Shown here in pieces: positions 23,937-35,934 of a stretch of DNA of 64,000 nt. This stretch comes from Warburgia ugandensis (Eukaryota; Streptophyta; Magnoliopsida; Canellales; Canellaceae), in assembly GCA_035236585.1 (NCBI GenBank), contig CP141137.1:42244057-42308056 (forward strand), read 5' to 3'. The notes below the pieces were generated by a model. The model had not been told where the DNA came from. It ran no database searches and was given only the letters and a program-made list of their open reading frames with translations. Position 1 is the stretch's first letter, and each line of letters starts with the position of its first letter. A program made the position numbers and the translations under genes.

Positions 23937-24583
23937 TGTAACTACTCCAAATTTTGTGAAAATTATTGTGGATGTTATTATGTGAAATTAGAATTTTTGG
24001 AATATAGTTAAACTTTTTGACCCAAAGATAATAATTTGATATAGAAATGGAATTTGGAGTGTAAACATGAATGTTTGGAATGTACTTTAAAATTTTAGTT
24101 CAACGACATCAAGAACACTGAAAACGGACCATGGATGAATTTCACTCTAAAATTTTATTATTCTACGAGTGGGATATGAGTTTTCAAGAGGTATATCTTT
24201 TTATAAAAATATCATTTGGAACTAAACCCAAACTATTAGATAGTACTCGAAAAATGGAATTCAACAAGCCAAAGAACGCTGAAAACAGAGTCTGGATGAA
24301 GAAGTTATGTGACTTCGAAGTCAACGCTATTTTGGTAATTAAAAGTTGAAAAAAAAAACCAAGAACATGAAGTTGAAATCCTAAAATCTGGATTCTTCTC
24401 ATCTATACGAATCCAATGATACTAAGTTTACTAAAATTGGAGATTGGATGAATAAATGGTAATTTTCTTATAAAAGGATAATTTTGTAATTTTGCTAAGT
24501 GGGTCCCACTTGCAGGAGTTAGAACTTGATAGTCAATGGGGTTGAAAAACATCATTAATATGGCTTACCATTTTGGTTGACTC

Positions 24584-24621
24584 TCATCATGGTGTCTGGA
24601 ATAGTAAAAACACCATGATGA
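24584..24621. repeat. Short hairpin
   Basis: tcatcatggtgt and acaccatgatga form a perfect 12-bp stem around a 14-nt loop within the LTR. Its role is unknown. Confidence 0.6.
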
Positions 24622-26821
24622 AACTTTAAATAAATAAAAGGAAAATAAATTAAACTAACTAACAGGGGGCCAGGTTTGATAACGGCACCCCCTCACTTAA
24701 ACGAAAACGAGAAACAGATGTTGGTCTATTTCCCAAACCCAACGAAAAGAGGGTACCTGATGGGAGGAAGAGAAAACGAGGAAGAAGAGAAAGAAGAGGG
24801 AAGAGGGAAGAGGAAGGAGAAGGAGAAGGAGAAGGAGAAGAAGGAGAAGGGAGGAGAGGAAAGGGGGAAAAGGTAACCTGCATGCCGAAGAAGTGCAGGC
24901 TTGCCCGAGAAGAAGAAGAAAATATGGGTTTTTGAGGGTTTCATGTTGCCGGAGAAGGTGGAGCTTTCCTGTGGTGATTGGGGGCTTGGAATTCATATAT
25001 GAACCCCCCACCCTACTTGCCTCAAAGGGTAGGCCAAAAGCCCTTTACTTCTACTACGATCGGAGGAGGAACCATGGTTTGGTGGCTGGCGGGAGTGTGC
25101 AAGCCATCACCAGAGACGACGATAGCTCAAATCCTTGATCCAAGCCTGCCATCTTTTAAGGCTGGCCTAGAAGAAACAAAACCACATGGTTTTGGACGGA
25201 TCTGAGATGGTCTAGGCCATCGATTGACGGGAAAACTATTGTGCAACACGGATCAAAGATTTTCACCTGAAATCAACTTCAATCTGGGTGACCCAAGAGT
25301 GTAGGAATCACAATAACGTGCTTTGACGGTAAGTTCCGTGAAACCCATCTTCTGAATTCATTAAATTTTGTTAAATGTATGAGATCCTATGCTAGATCTA
25401 AATTTAAGGATGATCCAACCATCCATTTCTTAATCTAAGCTTATGGATAAGTAGATACATAGATCAACTCATATTGCCGATCTAGGGTATAAGATCGATC
25501 GAACGATCTCAGCCATCCAATCGGGTATTGTTCATACAGTAAAAAAATTAATGTCTGATCGCTGATCAGACACTATAGGGGAATTAAAATAGCCCTAAAA
25601 TTACTATAATATAGAAGGAATTAATGAATTTAAATGTATATTGACTGCAAACAGATTGGACTATCTTAGCCATTTGATCGATTATTGTTCACACAGTAAC
25701 TTCTGGATATCTGATCGATGATTAGACAGCATGGATGAATCCTACGACCCTGAATTAGCTAGGATGTGATTAGAATATTGTAATTTGGATGAAAAACTAT
25801 CAAGAAACCTCAGCCATCTAATCAGTCACTATTCAAATAGTGACTGGTTGTCGTCAGATTGACATTCAGGCCCCACAAATGAATTCTAATCGTCAACCCA
25901 AAACTACAAGTGGTCTATCCAACCAATGTATACCCTTAAATTAGTTAAATCTAAACATGTAATCTGATGACAAACACAATTTAGATGGCCATACAAATCG
26001 AACTACAGATCTCAACGCTAAACTAAGGATAGACATCCACAGAAGCCCTGATCTACTCACATGAGTCTTGATCGTCCATGTAAAGATCCAATAACAATGA
26101 CCCAAGCCTTGAATTTCATTGGATTCTTAAAATTATGATCAAAAGGCTGAAATTTTAGGAAAAATTATGACTACCCAAGATTGATTAGAACCCCGAGTAA
26201 CCGTTAGATCTTCAATTAAAGTTGATAGTCCTAATCAAGGAAAATCATAGGAAAGTATTGATCTAGGGTTGAGAATGAATTAATTAGACTTGAAATGAAC
26301 TGAATAGAATGAGGAACATGGACGTCGACTATATGATCACGGCCTTAAGTTTATAATCAAATACCAAGGACGTGGGATCAAATAATTAGATTATAATTAA
26401 ATCTAAATACCTATATATATATATATGAAGCACATTTCGTACATATGTGATTATGAGAATGATTACTTGTGAATGATAAAGATTGGTAACTTGAAATGCT
26501 ATATGAATGACATGCCTATAATTGATACCTAATTGTGCCATTATTGGATACGCATGATCTGTTCTTAAAAATATCATAATTGTGGTTGTAATAAAAAGAC
26601 ATTTTGGTACATGGGTACCATTACATCATATGCGATGTATGAGTCTAGCATTTTACATTACATCCCTGGTGGACGATCACCTAATAAGTGAGGATGTTAG
26701 GATTATGATGAAATATTCATATATATATATATATATTATGGATAGGCAAGAGGCCTGTGTATTATTATTTTACATCTAAGCATGGTGCTTGGAAGTTTTA
26801 ATTTAGACAGGCATAGGCCCA

Positions 26822-26826
26822 GGGAT
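26822..26826. repeat. Target site duplication GGGAT (left)
   Basis: gggat at 26,822-26,826 and 30,655-30,659 flanks the minus-strand solo LTR. Removing the insert and one copy restores continuity with the undisrupted equivalents near 1,835 and 34,875. Confidence 0.85.
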
Positions 26827-27236
26827 TGTGATGAACTAGGTTTTTGAAACATGATTTGTAAAGTATTTTGAAAGGCAAGGCCCTTAAGAGTGTAAAAAAT
26901 TTTTGCAAAACAAAGCAGCGAAAATTCTTTTCTTTAGAACTTGTTTTGAAAACCCAAGTCACTACTTCATACATAACATAAGTACAATTTGTGTACAAAA
27001 TAAAATTCCATTGAAGGAATATACTTTTATTAAACTCCAGGATCCATCTAGTGGTTCACAAGATCTGACCAAATCTAGTACAATACTTGTCTAAATTACA
27101 TAATCCAAAACTCAAGCTCACCATACAATAAAACTCTTAACAAAGAAAAATTACATGTCTTCAAGGGTATACCTTGAAGATTATTCTCTTCAAGTCTTCT
27201 ATAGTCTTCAGCTCCTAACTCTCCTTCCCTGGATCT

Positions 27237-27263
27237 GAGATATTGCAACAAGTACAATATCTC
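27237..27263 (-). repeat. Conserved LTR hairpin in the minus solo LTR
   Basis: 'gagatattgcaacaagtacaatatctc' is the inverted-orientation copy of the LTR hairpin, lying 410 bp from the LTR terminus at 26,827. Confidence 0.7.
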
Positions 27264-29099
27264 AGCAAGCAATGCTTGGTAGGGGATTCAAGAAACATAA
27301 CATTGATAATGTAATTCCAATACTTCATAATCTCATTATCCTTAAACATACTCTTTACTTTGTAAGCTATGTATATCTATATACATACATACCCTTCATG
27401 GGTAAACCAGTTAAATTTGTGAAAGTAGTCAAATATCATTCCCAACTAAGCTAATCAATTCTCTTCATTTTGAGAATTGAGTATTACAGCTAATCTTATA
27501 CTGGGAATTTTCCTTCTTAGGAAATATTGGTAATATACAATTACCTAGCATTTCATTATGCTATAACATAAGGCATTTCACTATGTCTATTCTCTTATGC
27601 ATCATAGTGCAAAATAATCAGAAAGGTTGCTATGCTGCAGTTTGATCCGTACTAACGCGTTCGAATAACTGCCCTGTTCACCACTGATACCACGGTGGAA
27701 AATATTATGTCACTGGCCGTATAGGGGGGCAAGACTTTCACAATGGTGGCCTTCCCATAATTGCCACCACCCAACTTTTAGCCTCTCATAGGGCAAGGTA
27801 TCATCATATCATCAAATTTCAAGGAGCAGGTGGCCAAACCCTCACAACTCCTCTAGCAATAGCATTCCCCTAGGTTTATGCCTATTAAAACAAACTCACA
27901 AGCCTCCAAGCTTGTATGTAAAATAGATTTCATATATATCAGACCATATGTCGGTTTACTTAGGGCTAAAATATTTTCTAGTTCCCTATTCACTTATAGT
28001 GTAGTCCTTAACCATCTTATATGTATTTGGTTGAATCATAAGGTTTTCAAGAGATTTAATACAAGTATTATCATTACTCTTGTCAACATAAGATCATGAG
28101 TACAATCATGTATGCATTCATCAAATCCCCCTACCTTTAAGGATTGATCTCTTTTCCGCAATTTTCCATGATCTTGACTGATGTATGTAATCTGTACATC
28201 CATGCATATTGTCAATATATAAATTATGAACAATCCTATTGATCACTAGATCTGATGATTTGAATGATCTTTAGACATTCATATCTAAGTATTTTTCTAC
28301 CTCTAAGTCTTTGTATGTCTATCTCCTTAATCTTGATCATTCATAGATCCATTGATTTACAAGGCATAAAACTACCTAATTTAACATTCAATGATAATGA
28401 GGCAAGGTACTTAAATTAAATCTAACACCTTATGATAACAATGAAATCACATATCATGCTAAAGTCTAAATGTTATACTAGCATGCTTTATAACATAATC
28501 ATATTTAAAATGCTATGAAACTAATTATATTAACATTTTTAGAAACCTTTACTTATGATCCAACCATCTGATCTTAGATCTTTTCCTTTGATTAAGGATT
28601 TTTGTTATATTTAGGAAATTTTCTTTATTAAGGTCAAAAGATCATATTGATCTATTTTTGTCATAATCTATCCATGATTTCCTTGGATTTTATCATATCA
28701 ACATTTATTCTTTCCATCCCAAGGATCTGATCACACTTGATCTCATTGATCAAGTGGGTACCTTTGTATTTTTAGAGTTTTTCTACCATCATGGGTAGAT
28801 CCCTTAATATATCTCATATATATCCAATTAAACCATAGATCTCACTTTATTTCAATATTATATCATTATTAAAACATATTTTCAAGATCTAATCATCTCA
28901 GATCTTGAAGATCTAGGTAATTGGAAACTTGTTTCTTTAATACAGAAAGTTTTTACTGAATAACATGTCCATTTTATCATTTCATCAGAAAATAGAAGTT
29001 TAAAGCTTTCCATAGCTTCTGTCCGATCTCAATTTGGAGTTCAAATGACTCTAGAATTGAATCTGGAAGTTCACAATCCTTCCTAGGGCCTGGATTTGA

Positions 29100-29420
29100 T
29101 CTAGGCCCAAGGAACGGACGGCCTAGATTTTTTGGGCAGAAAACCAAAGTGGGCGGACGCGTTCTGTTCGTCGGGTGCGTTCGGTGGGATGAATGGAAGA
29201 AGCGGGCTTGCAAGGCGTCCACAGACGCGGACGGGACGAGTGGAACGATAGTCGTCCGCGCGCCCGTAGGCTTGGTTCTCGTCTGGCGCGTCCGCTCGCG
29301 GATTTGACAGACGTGCAGTCGTGTCTCTTAGAACGACGCTTCACACGTAGCGTACGCGCTGTTTCTGACGGTGCGTCACGTGTGCGTTTTGGGTGCCGTT
29401 AGATCCGGAGATCGGACAGT
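29100..29420. other. GC- and CpG-rich block inside solo LTR
   Basis: About 320 bp rich in cg dinucleotides (cggacgcg, gtcgtccgcgcgc, cgcgtccgctcgcgg) stand out from surroundings that are mostly A and T. The sister LTR has only about 50 bp at the same point (about 32,690-32,740). Frames crossing it are open only because of base composition, and no protein similarity was recognised. Confidence 0.75.
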
Positions 29421-30044
29421 CCATTCTGGACCGTCCAATCAATCCTCTCTCAATTCAAGGCCCAAAACATCTCTGATCTTTGTGAAAATTCTACCCTACG
29501 GGTTTTGGACCCTTCTGGATCGATTGGGCAATTAGAATTTTCATCTGAGCACTCTATCATCCAGAATTAAGAGTTCTGGTGTTTACTTTATTTTTACCTT
29601 TTTATTACCAAAATAGATTACAGAAAAATAAAAATTACATAAAGCAGTAGTAAACATCTATATAAAGTATTCCCACATACCTGGTTTGAGAAAAAATGGT
29701 GTTTATGTATCCAATTTAGAAGAAATACCCTTTGATGAAGATATGGCTGAAGATCCACCTTTCTTGCAAATTCCCGTTGTTTGAACCGTTGGATCTTGAA
29801 ATTTCTTTGGGGGTTTTGTAGAATAGATATGTTGGGAAGTTTTGGATGGTGAAATTAATCAAATTAGATCTGGAACAAGGTGCCTAATTGATTTTAGGTC
29901 TCTTGTTCCAATCTAAAAAGAAAAACAAATTGAAAAGAGATCTATCTCTTGGAAATTTTGGATTTTGGGGGAGGGATCTAAATCTAATTTTTTAGAAAGA
30001 GTGAAGAGAATTTTGTGGGGATTTTATGAGGATTTTTGGGTTTG

Positions 30045-30052
30045 TATTTATA
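30045..30052 (-). promoter_or_regulatory. Putative LTR TATA box
   Basis: tataaata on the minus strand lies about 600 bp from the LTR start. The sister LTR has tataaata about 580 bp from its start (32,027), and the flanking 'atttttggg' text also matches. Confidence 0.55.
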
Positions 30053-30654
30053 AGCATTTTGGGTCTTTTTTCATGATTATAATATTTTATTTTTTTATTA
30101 TTAAATGGCATGAAAGTCTCCCATGCTCCATTTTTTCTTCCCCATGCCCCATTTTTCTTCCTCAAGACCAGATGATATTTGTTGACCCATGAATTCATGT
30201 GGGCTGCTGATAAGATTGGTTGTTGGGTCCCTTGTGGGTCCCATGTGGGCCCCACATGGTGTAAAAAGACTGTTTTGCCATTTATGCATAAAATTTTGGG
30301 TTTTATTCCCATGATCTCGGATTTGAGTGTACTTAGTGGCATTGGATTTGTATTTCTTAGTACATTCCAAATTTTGATGTTTCATATTTTGATTTTTGGG
30401 TAAAATTACTATTTTACCCCTTTTGTCGAAGAAATGATGAAACTTAAGGATTTCTTATCCGAATTCGGAATTTGTCGTGCTTACAGTCATTTTGAAGGGT
30501 TTGCTAAGTTTAATTTTAATTTTACATGTCTTATGATTTGATTGTACTTTTATAAAATCTATATTCTAAATAACCCTAATATTTCAGCCTGAAATATCTG
30601 AAACTCAAACTTTATTGATTTTCTCAATCAATTACAAAAATTGGGGTTATTATA

Positions 30655-31447
30655 GGGATACTATGTTAGGAGAGTTGTAGGGTTTGGCCACCCACTCTCT
30701 AAAATTTATTATATGATGATACCATGCCTGATGAGAGGCTAAATGTCGAGTGGGGCTTTCATGGGAAAGCCCCCACTATGACAGCAATGGTCCCCCTCAT
30801 GTGGACATGGGTTTTGTTATTTCCATAGTTGGTATCAGTGGATTATTATACAGTTATCCAGGTGCATTGTACAGATTGTGACTGTGGCATAGTAGTCCTT
30901 ATATTTGATGCACTATGGTGCATATCCTTGAGGGTTGCCAAAAGATGCTGGCAAGGCAGATGTGAAAGACCCAAAGAGGACTATTGTGTCGGTTGTGCAC
31001 TCTACCCACAAAACATGTGTATATGACAGCACTATGAGAGGCCTTATATAATATGGCATGATGATATATGCCTTATATCGTTTTCCCAGCAATGGCTGGA
31101 GTTTTATTAACCCCGTATGGTAAGGTGTATATGTATGAGACCCAGTATAGTCTGAGAATGGAAGTTACAAATCCTATGGACTATGTTCATAACTTTGTAT
31201 GGATTTTAATGATTTCAATATATATGATATAGTCCTGAATGTATGTATTTGGAGGGCGTAGTTTTATAAAAGTTTTCCTATGGGGAAATGAATGTGTAGA
31301 TTTATTATGCAGAATATGGTATCATATGGAAAATGATAATGATGAATATTTAAAATACTAGTGGATTATATATATTATGTAAAGTGTAGTCTCTAAAGTA
31401 GGATTTTTATATTCATATGATGAAAAACAATTATAAAGAGCTACTTT
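30655..31447 (+). mobile_element. 3' LTR of the nested element, middle segment
   Basis: This is the continuation of the LTR interrupted at 26,826. It starts with the duplicated gggat, then 'actatgttaggagagttgtagggtttggccacccac', a module shared with 1,850, 9,010 and 34,880. It includes a tggtatcag word at 30,830. It ends at the duplicated acttt before the next solo LTR. The frame at 30,829-31,026 is not a gene. Confidence 0.8.
31443..31447. repeat. Target site duplication ACTTT (left)
   Basis: acttt at 31,443-31,447 and at 35,935-35,939 flanks the + strand solo LTR exactly. Confidence 0.88.
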
Positions 31448-32026
31448 TGTAATAACCCCAATTTTTGTAATTGATTGAGAAAATCAATAAAGTTTGAGTT
31501 TCAGAAATTTTAGGCTGAAATATTAAGGTTATTTAGAATATACTTCTTATAAAAGTATAATGAAAGAATAAGACATGTATAATTGAAATTAAACTTAGCA
31601 AACCCTTCAAAATGACTGTAAGCACGATAAATTCTAAATTTGAATAAAAAATCCTTAATTTTCTTCATTTTTGGACAAAAGGATAAAATAATAATTTTAC
31701 CTAAAAATCAAAATCTAAGACATCAAAATTTCGAATGTACTAAGAATACGAATCCAACGCCACTAATTACACTTGATTTCGAGATCATGGGAATAAATCC
31801 TAATTTTTTTATTATATATAAAGGGCAAAATGGTCTTTTTACACCATGTGGGGCCCACAAGGGACCCAAAAACGAATCCTATGGCTAGCCCATGTGAAAT
31901 CACGGGTCAAACCATACCATCTAGTCTTGGGGAAGTAGGTGGAGAATGGGAGAATCCAATGCTTATTTAATAATAAAAAATTAACCATCATTAATGCATA
32001 TCATCATAAAAGAAGACCAAAATGCC

Positions 32027-32034
32027 TATAAATA
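32027..32034 (+). promoter_or_regulatory. Putative LTR TATA box
   Basis: tataaata in 'aatgcctataaatacaac' lies 580 bp into the solo LTR, matching the position of the TATA-like site in the inverted sister LTR. Confidence 0.55.
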
Positions 32035-35000
32035 CAACACCAAAAATCCTCCAAAAATATTCATAAAAATCCCACAAAATTTTCTTCACTTCCCCCTCAA
32101 ATTTAGACCTAGATCCATCCCCAAAGACCCAAAACTCTCAAGAGATCTCCCTCTTTGCATTTTCTTTTTCTCTCTAGATTGGAACAAGAGACCTAAAATC
32201 AATTAGGCACTTTGTTTCAAATCCAATATCATAAATTCCACCATCCAAAACTTTCCAACATACCTTATCTACAAAAATCCCAAAGAAATTTTGAGCTCCA
32301 ACGGTTCAAACAATAGCAATCGTAAGGAAGGTAGATCCTGGGCCATATCTTCATCAAAAGGGTATTCTCTTAAATTGGACCATATAACTAATAGTTTTCT
32401 CCAATCAGGCAGGTGGAAATACTTTATGTACATGTTTACTAGTGTTTTATAAAATTTGTATTCTATCGTAATTTTATTTTTGTAATAAAATGGTAAAAAT
32501 AAAGTAAATAATAGAACCCTCAATTCGGGACAATTGAGGGCTCAAATGAAAAATTGGACCTTACTAATCGATCCAGAAGGATCCAAAACCCTAAGGGTAG
32601 GATTTTGACAAGGATCGGATAAGTTTTGAGCCCTCAATTGATAGGGGATTGATTGGACGATCTAGAATGGATTGTCCGATCTCCCGATCGGACGGAGCCC
32701 AAGACGCTGCATGCAATGCACCTAGATCTAATTCTAGAGTCATATGAACTCCAAATTGAGATCGGAAAGAGGCTATGGAAATCTTACAACCTCTATTTTA
32801 TTATGAAATTATAAAATGGAGAAAATATATAATACAAATTTCTGTATTTAGGGATCAAGTTTTCAATTGCCAAGATCTTCAAGATCTGAGATGATCAGAT
32901 CTTGAAAATATGTTTTAATAATGATATAATATTGAAATGAAGTTATCTAAATGGTTTATTTGGACACATCTAAGAGATATTTAGGGATTTACCCACTATG
33001 GAAGGAAAAACCCTAAAAATTACAAAGGGACCCACTTGATCGATAAGAACAAGTGTGATCAGATCCTTGGGATGGATGGAATGGATGTTGATATGATGAA
33101 ATCCAAGGAGATCATGGATGGATTATGACAAAAATGAATCAATATGATCTTTGGACCTTAGTAAAGAAAACCCCCTAAATATAACTAAAACCCTTAATCA
33201 AAAGGAAAAGATCTAAGATCTAATGGTTAGATTATAAGTGAAGGTTTCTAAAAAGATTAATGTAATTAGTTTCATTTTCTATTAATTAATAATAGCATTT
33301 TAAATATGATTTATGTTATAAAGCATGCTAGTGTAACTTTTAGACCTTAGCATGACATGTAATTAGATTGTTATCATAGGTTGCTAGATTTAATTATCTT
33401 AGGGGCATGTTAGTGTGATTTTATGCAAGTGTAACTTAGGACCAAGTTAGTCTGATATCATCCATTATAACTTAGGATCATGCTAGTTTAAGTATAGTTT
33501 TATTCCATTAGGTTACATTCATAAGGAGCATGTTAGTATAAATGTTTGTTAAATTTATATTGGAACTATGCTTTAAAGTTTATGATTTAATTGTTGTCAA
33601 ATTTTATTAGTAGATTCAAATGTTAAGTAGTTGTTGAGATATAAAGAGCATAAGTCACCAAAATGTAATCTAATTGGAAATTAGAGTTTCATGAACACAT
33701 AAGAGGAAGGAATGACTTTGGCTTAACATTAGTAAGGGCTATAGTTAGTAGGACAATATAAGGATTATCAAATCCTTAGCCCAAACTAGGAGAATAATAA
33801 ACCCCATAAATGACATTGTAAATATTCATGGGCTTAATTAAAATCAATTAGAAAGAGTACTTAGGGTCAACATGCTTATAGGAACCTTATGAAAGGTTGA
33901 ACTAAGGTCACTCTAGTGAATGTGGAACACAGTGGTTAAGGGGGTTATCTAATAGAGCCTTGCTCTTCCCCTACCTTCCGTTGATGTTTGTGAGGTCTAA
34001 ACGCCTCCTTACATGAGGATTGAAGTAACCACTTTGTGTTCACCCATTCAGCTAGTAAGCCTTAGCCAATTGGAAATAAGAGGAGCAGTCTAGACTTAGG
34101 CTGAAAATAAGTTACCTTCAACCTGCAAAACATTAACTGGTTGAATAATAATATTAAGATCATAAAAGGTTAGTAAATTATCTAACCCTAATAAAAACTG
34201 TAAGTAAGATAAGGATGATCAAACAATAAGAATAAGAATATTGTATTGTATTGTATTGTATTTAGTTTTCATGATTGCTAGTATGCACGTTATAGATCAA
34301 ATTTAGTTCAGTAGATTAGATAATCCAAACCCTTGATCAAAGATGATTCAAGGAAAAAAACTAAGATCATCCTTCGGGATGATCCAATAACCAAACTTAG
34401 ATCAAAGAAGAACTAGATGATAGAAGATCTATGACCTTAATCTATATCAACATGTGTAGATTGTCAATTAATGGATCTATGAAAGATCAAGATCAAGGAG
34501 ATGGACACAAAAAGACTTAAAGATAGAAAAACACTTAGATGTGAATGATCTAAAGATTATTCTAAAAATCAGATCTAGTGATCAATAGGATGGTTCATAA
34601 TTTATATATATTAACAAAATGTATGGATGTACAGATTACATACATCAGTCAGGAGCATGGAAGATCTAGGGAGAGGGATCACTACTTGTATTACATCCAT
34701 TGAAAACCTTATGATCCAACCAAACACATATAAAATGGCTAAGGACTAGACTATAAGTGAATAGGGAACTAGAGGATATTTCAGCCTTAAGTAAACAGAC
34801 AGATGGTCTGATATGTATGAAATCTATTTTACATCTAAGCATGGAGGCTTGTGAGTTTGTTTTAATAGGCATAAGCCTAGGGGGATGCTATGCTAGAGGA
34901 GTTATAAGGGTTTGGCCACCCGCTCCTTGAAATTTGATGATTTGATAATACCTTGCCCTTTGAGAGGCTAATAGTCGGGTGGGGCAATTTTGGGAAGGCC

Positions 35001-35497
35001 ACCACTATGAAAGTCCTATCCCCCTATATGAGCAGTGACATAATATTTTCCACCGTGGTATCAGTAGTGAACAGGGCAGTTATCCAAGCGCGTTAGTATA
35101 GATCAGACTGCAGCATGGTAGCCCTTTTGATTATTTTGCACTATGATGCATATGAGAATATGCATAGTGAAATGCCTTATGTTTTAGCATAAAGAATGGC
35201 TAGATAATTGTATATTACCAATATTTCCCAAGAAGGGAAATTCCCAGTGTAAGATTAGCTGAAATACTAAATTCTCATAATAGAGAGAATTGATCAGCTT
35301 AGTTAGGAATGATATTTGACTACTTTCATAAATTTAACTGATTTACCCATGTATAGTATGTACGTATATGGATGCACATAACTTACAAAGTAAAGAGTAG
35401 AGACATGAATATGTTTAGGGATAATGGGATTATGAAGTATTGGAATTACATTGTCAATTATTATGCTTCTTGAATCCTCTACCAAGCATTGCTTGCT

Positions 35498-35524
35498 GAG
35501 ATATTGTAAATGTTGCAATATCTC
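35498..35524 (+). repeat. Conserved LTR hairpin in the plus solo LTR
   Basis: gagatattg and caatatctc (9-bp stem) follow 'accaagcattgcttgct', 410 bp before the LTR end. Confidence 0.7.
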
Positions 35525-35934
35525 AGATACATGGAAGGAGAGTTAGGAGCTGAAGATGATAGAAGACTTGAAGAGAATAATCTTCAAGGTATACCCTTGA
35601 AGACATGTATTTTGCTTTGTTGAGAGTTTTATTATATGGTGAGCTTAAGTTTTGGATTATGTAATTTGGACAAATATTGTAATAGATTTGGCTATAGTGT
35701 GAACCACTGGATGGATTCTGGAATTTAATGAAAGTCTATTCCTTCAATGGAATTTATCTTATAAGAAAATTCTACTTATGTTATGTATAAAATGATGACT
35801 TGGGTTTTACAAAACAAGTTCAAATGAAAAGAATTTCCACTGCTTTGTTTTGCAAAAAAAAACTTTTACACTATTAAGGGCCTTATCTTTCAAAATACAT
35901 TATAAAACGTGTTACAAAAACTCGGGTCGTCACA

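Larger units (their letters stand above)
23937..26826 (+). mobile_element. 3' LTR of the nested element, first segment
   Basis: This segment runs from the LTR start to the insertion point of the solo LTR at 26,827. It includes the 5'-matching part (to 24,508), a purine-rich run (24,770-24,880) that matches 1-436 inverted, three degenerate 'agccatc..atcgg.tattgttca' repeats (about 25,510, 25,668 and 25,811), and the block 'catctaagcatggtgcttgg' near 26,773 that precedes the 'gggtttggcc' module in other copies. Several apparent reading frames across 24,659-25,205 are low-complexity products of the purine run and are not genes. Confidence 0.75.
26827..30654 (-). mobile_element. Solo LTR, minus strand, 3.8 kb
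   Basis: On the + strand it begins tgtgatgaac (the complement of the family's ...gtcatcaca end) and ends ...ggggttattata (the complement of the TGTAATAACCCC start). A perfect GGGAT duplication flanks it and no internal region is present, so it is a solo LTR left by LTR-LTR recombination. It is the inverted counterpart of 31,448-35,934, sharing the hairpin, the TATA position, the 'gggtttggccacc' module and gatc-rich stretches. It carries one GC-rich block (29,100-29,420) that its sister lacks. No genes. Confidence 0.88.
31448..35934 (+). mobile_element. Solo LTR, plus strand, 4.5 kb
   Basis: Starts TGTAATAACCCC, ends ...ctcgggtcgtcaca, and is flanked by a perfect ACTTT duplication. No internal region is present. 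It is the most complete copy of this LTR in the window and serves as the yardstick for the other copies. From 33,952 it is colinear with 450 onward, with the gggtttggcc module at 34,909, tggtatcag at 35,056 and the hairpin at 35,498. A ttgta microsatellite lies at about 34,238-34,262. No gene is visible. Confidence 0.9.

Noticed and set aside
24659-25205. Overlapping reading frames on both strands of 60-104 codons
   Set aside because: They arise from a purine-rich run (gaagaaggagaag) that is open in several frames at once. The region is an LTR, and no frame shows a domain.
26399-26740. Frames of 63-65 codons around (ta)n microsatellites
   Set aside because: Simple TA repeats at about 26,408 and 26,720 inside an LTR; no protein features.
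29123-29402. Arginine-rich frames in the GC-rich block
   Set aside because: GC-rich sequence lacks stop codons by composition. Three frames are open, none resembles a protein, and the block lies inside a solo LTR.
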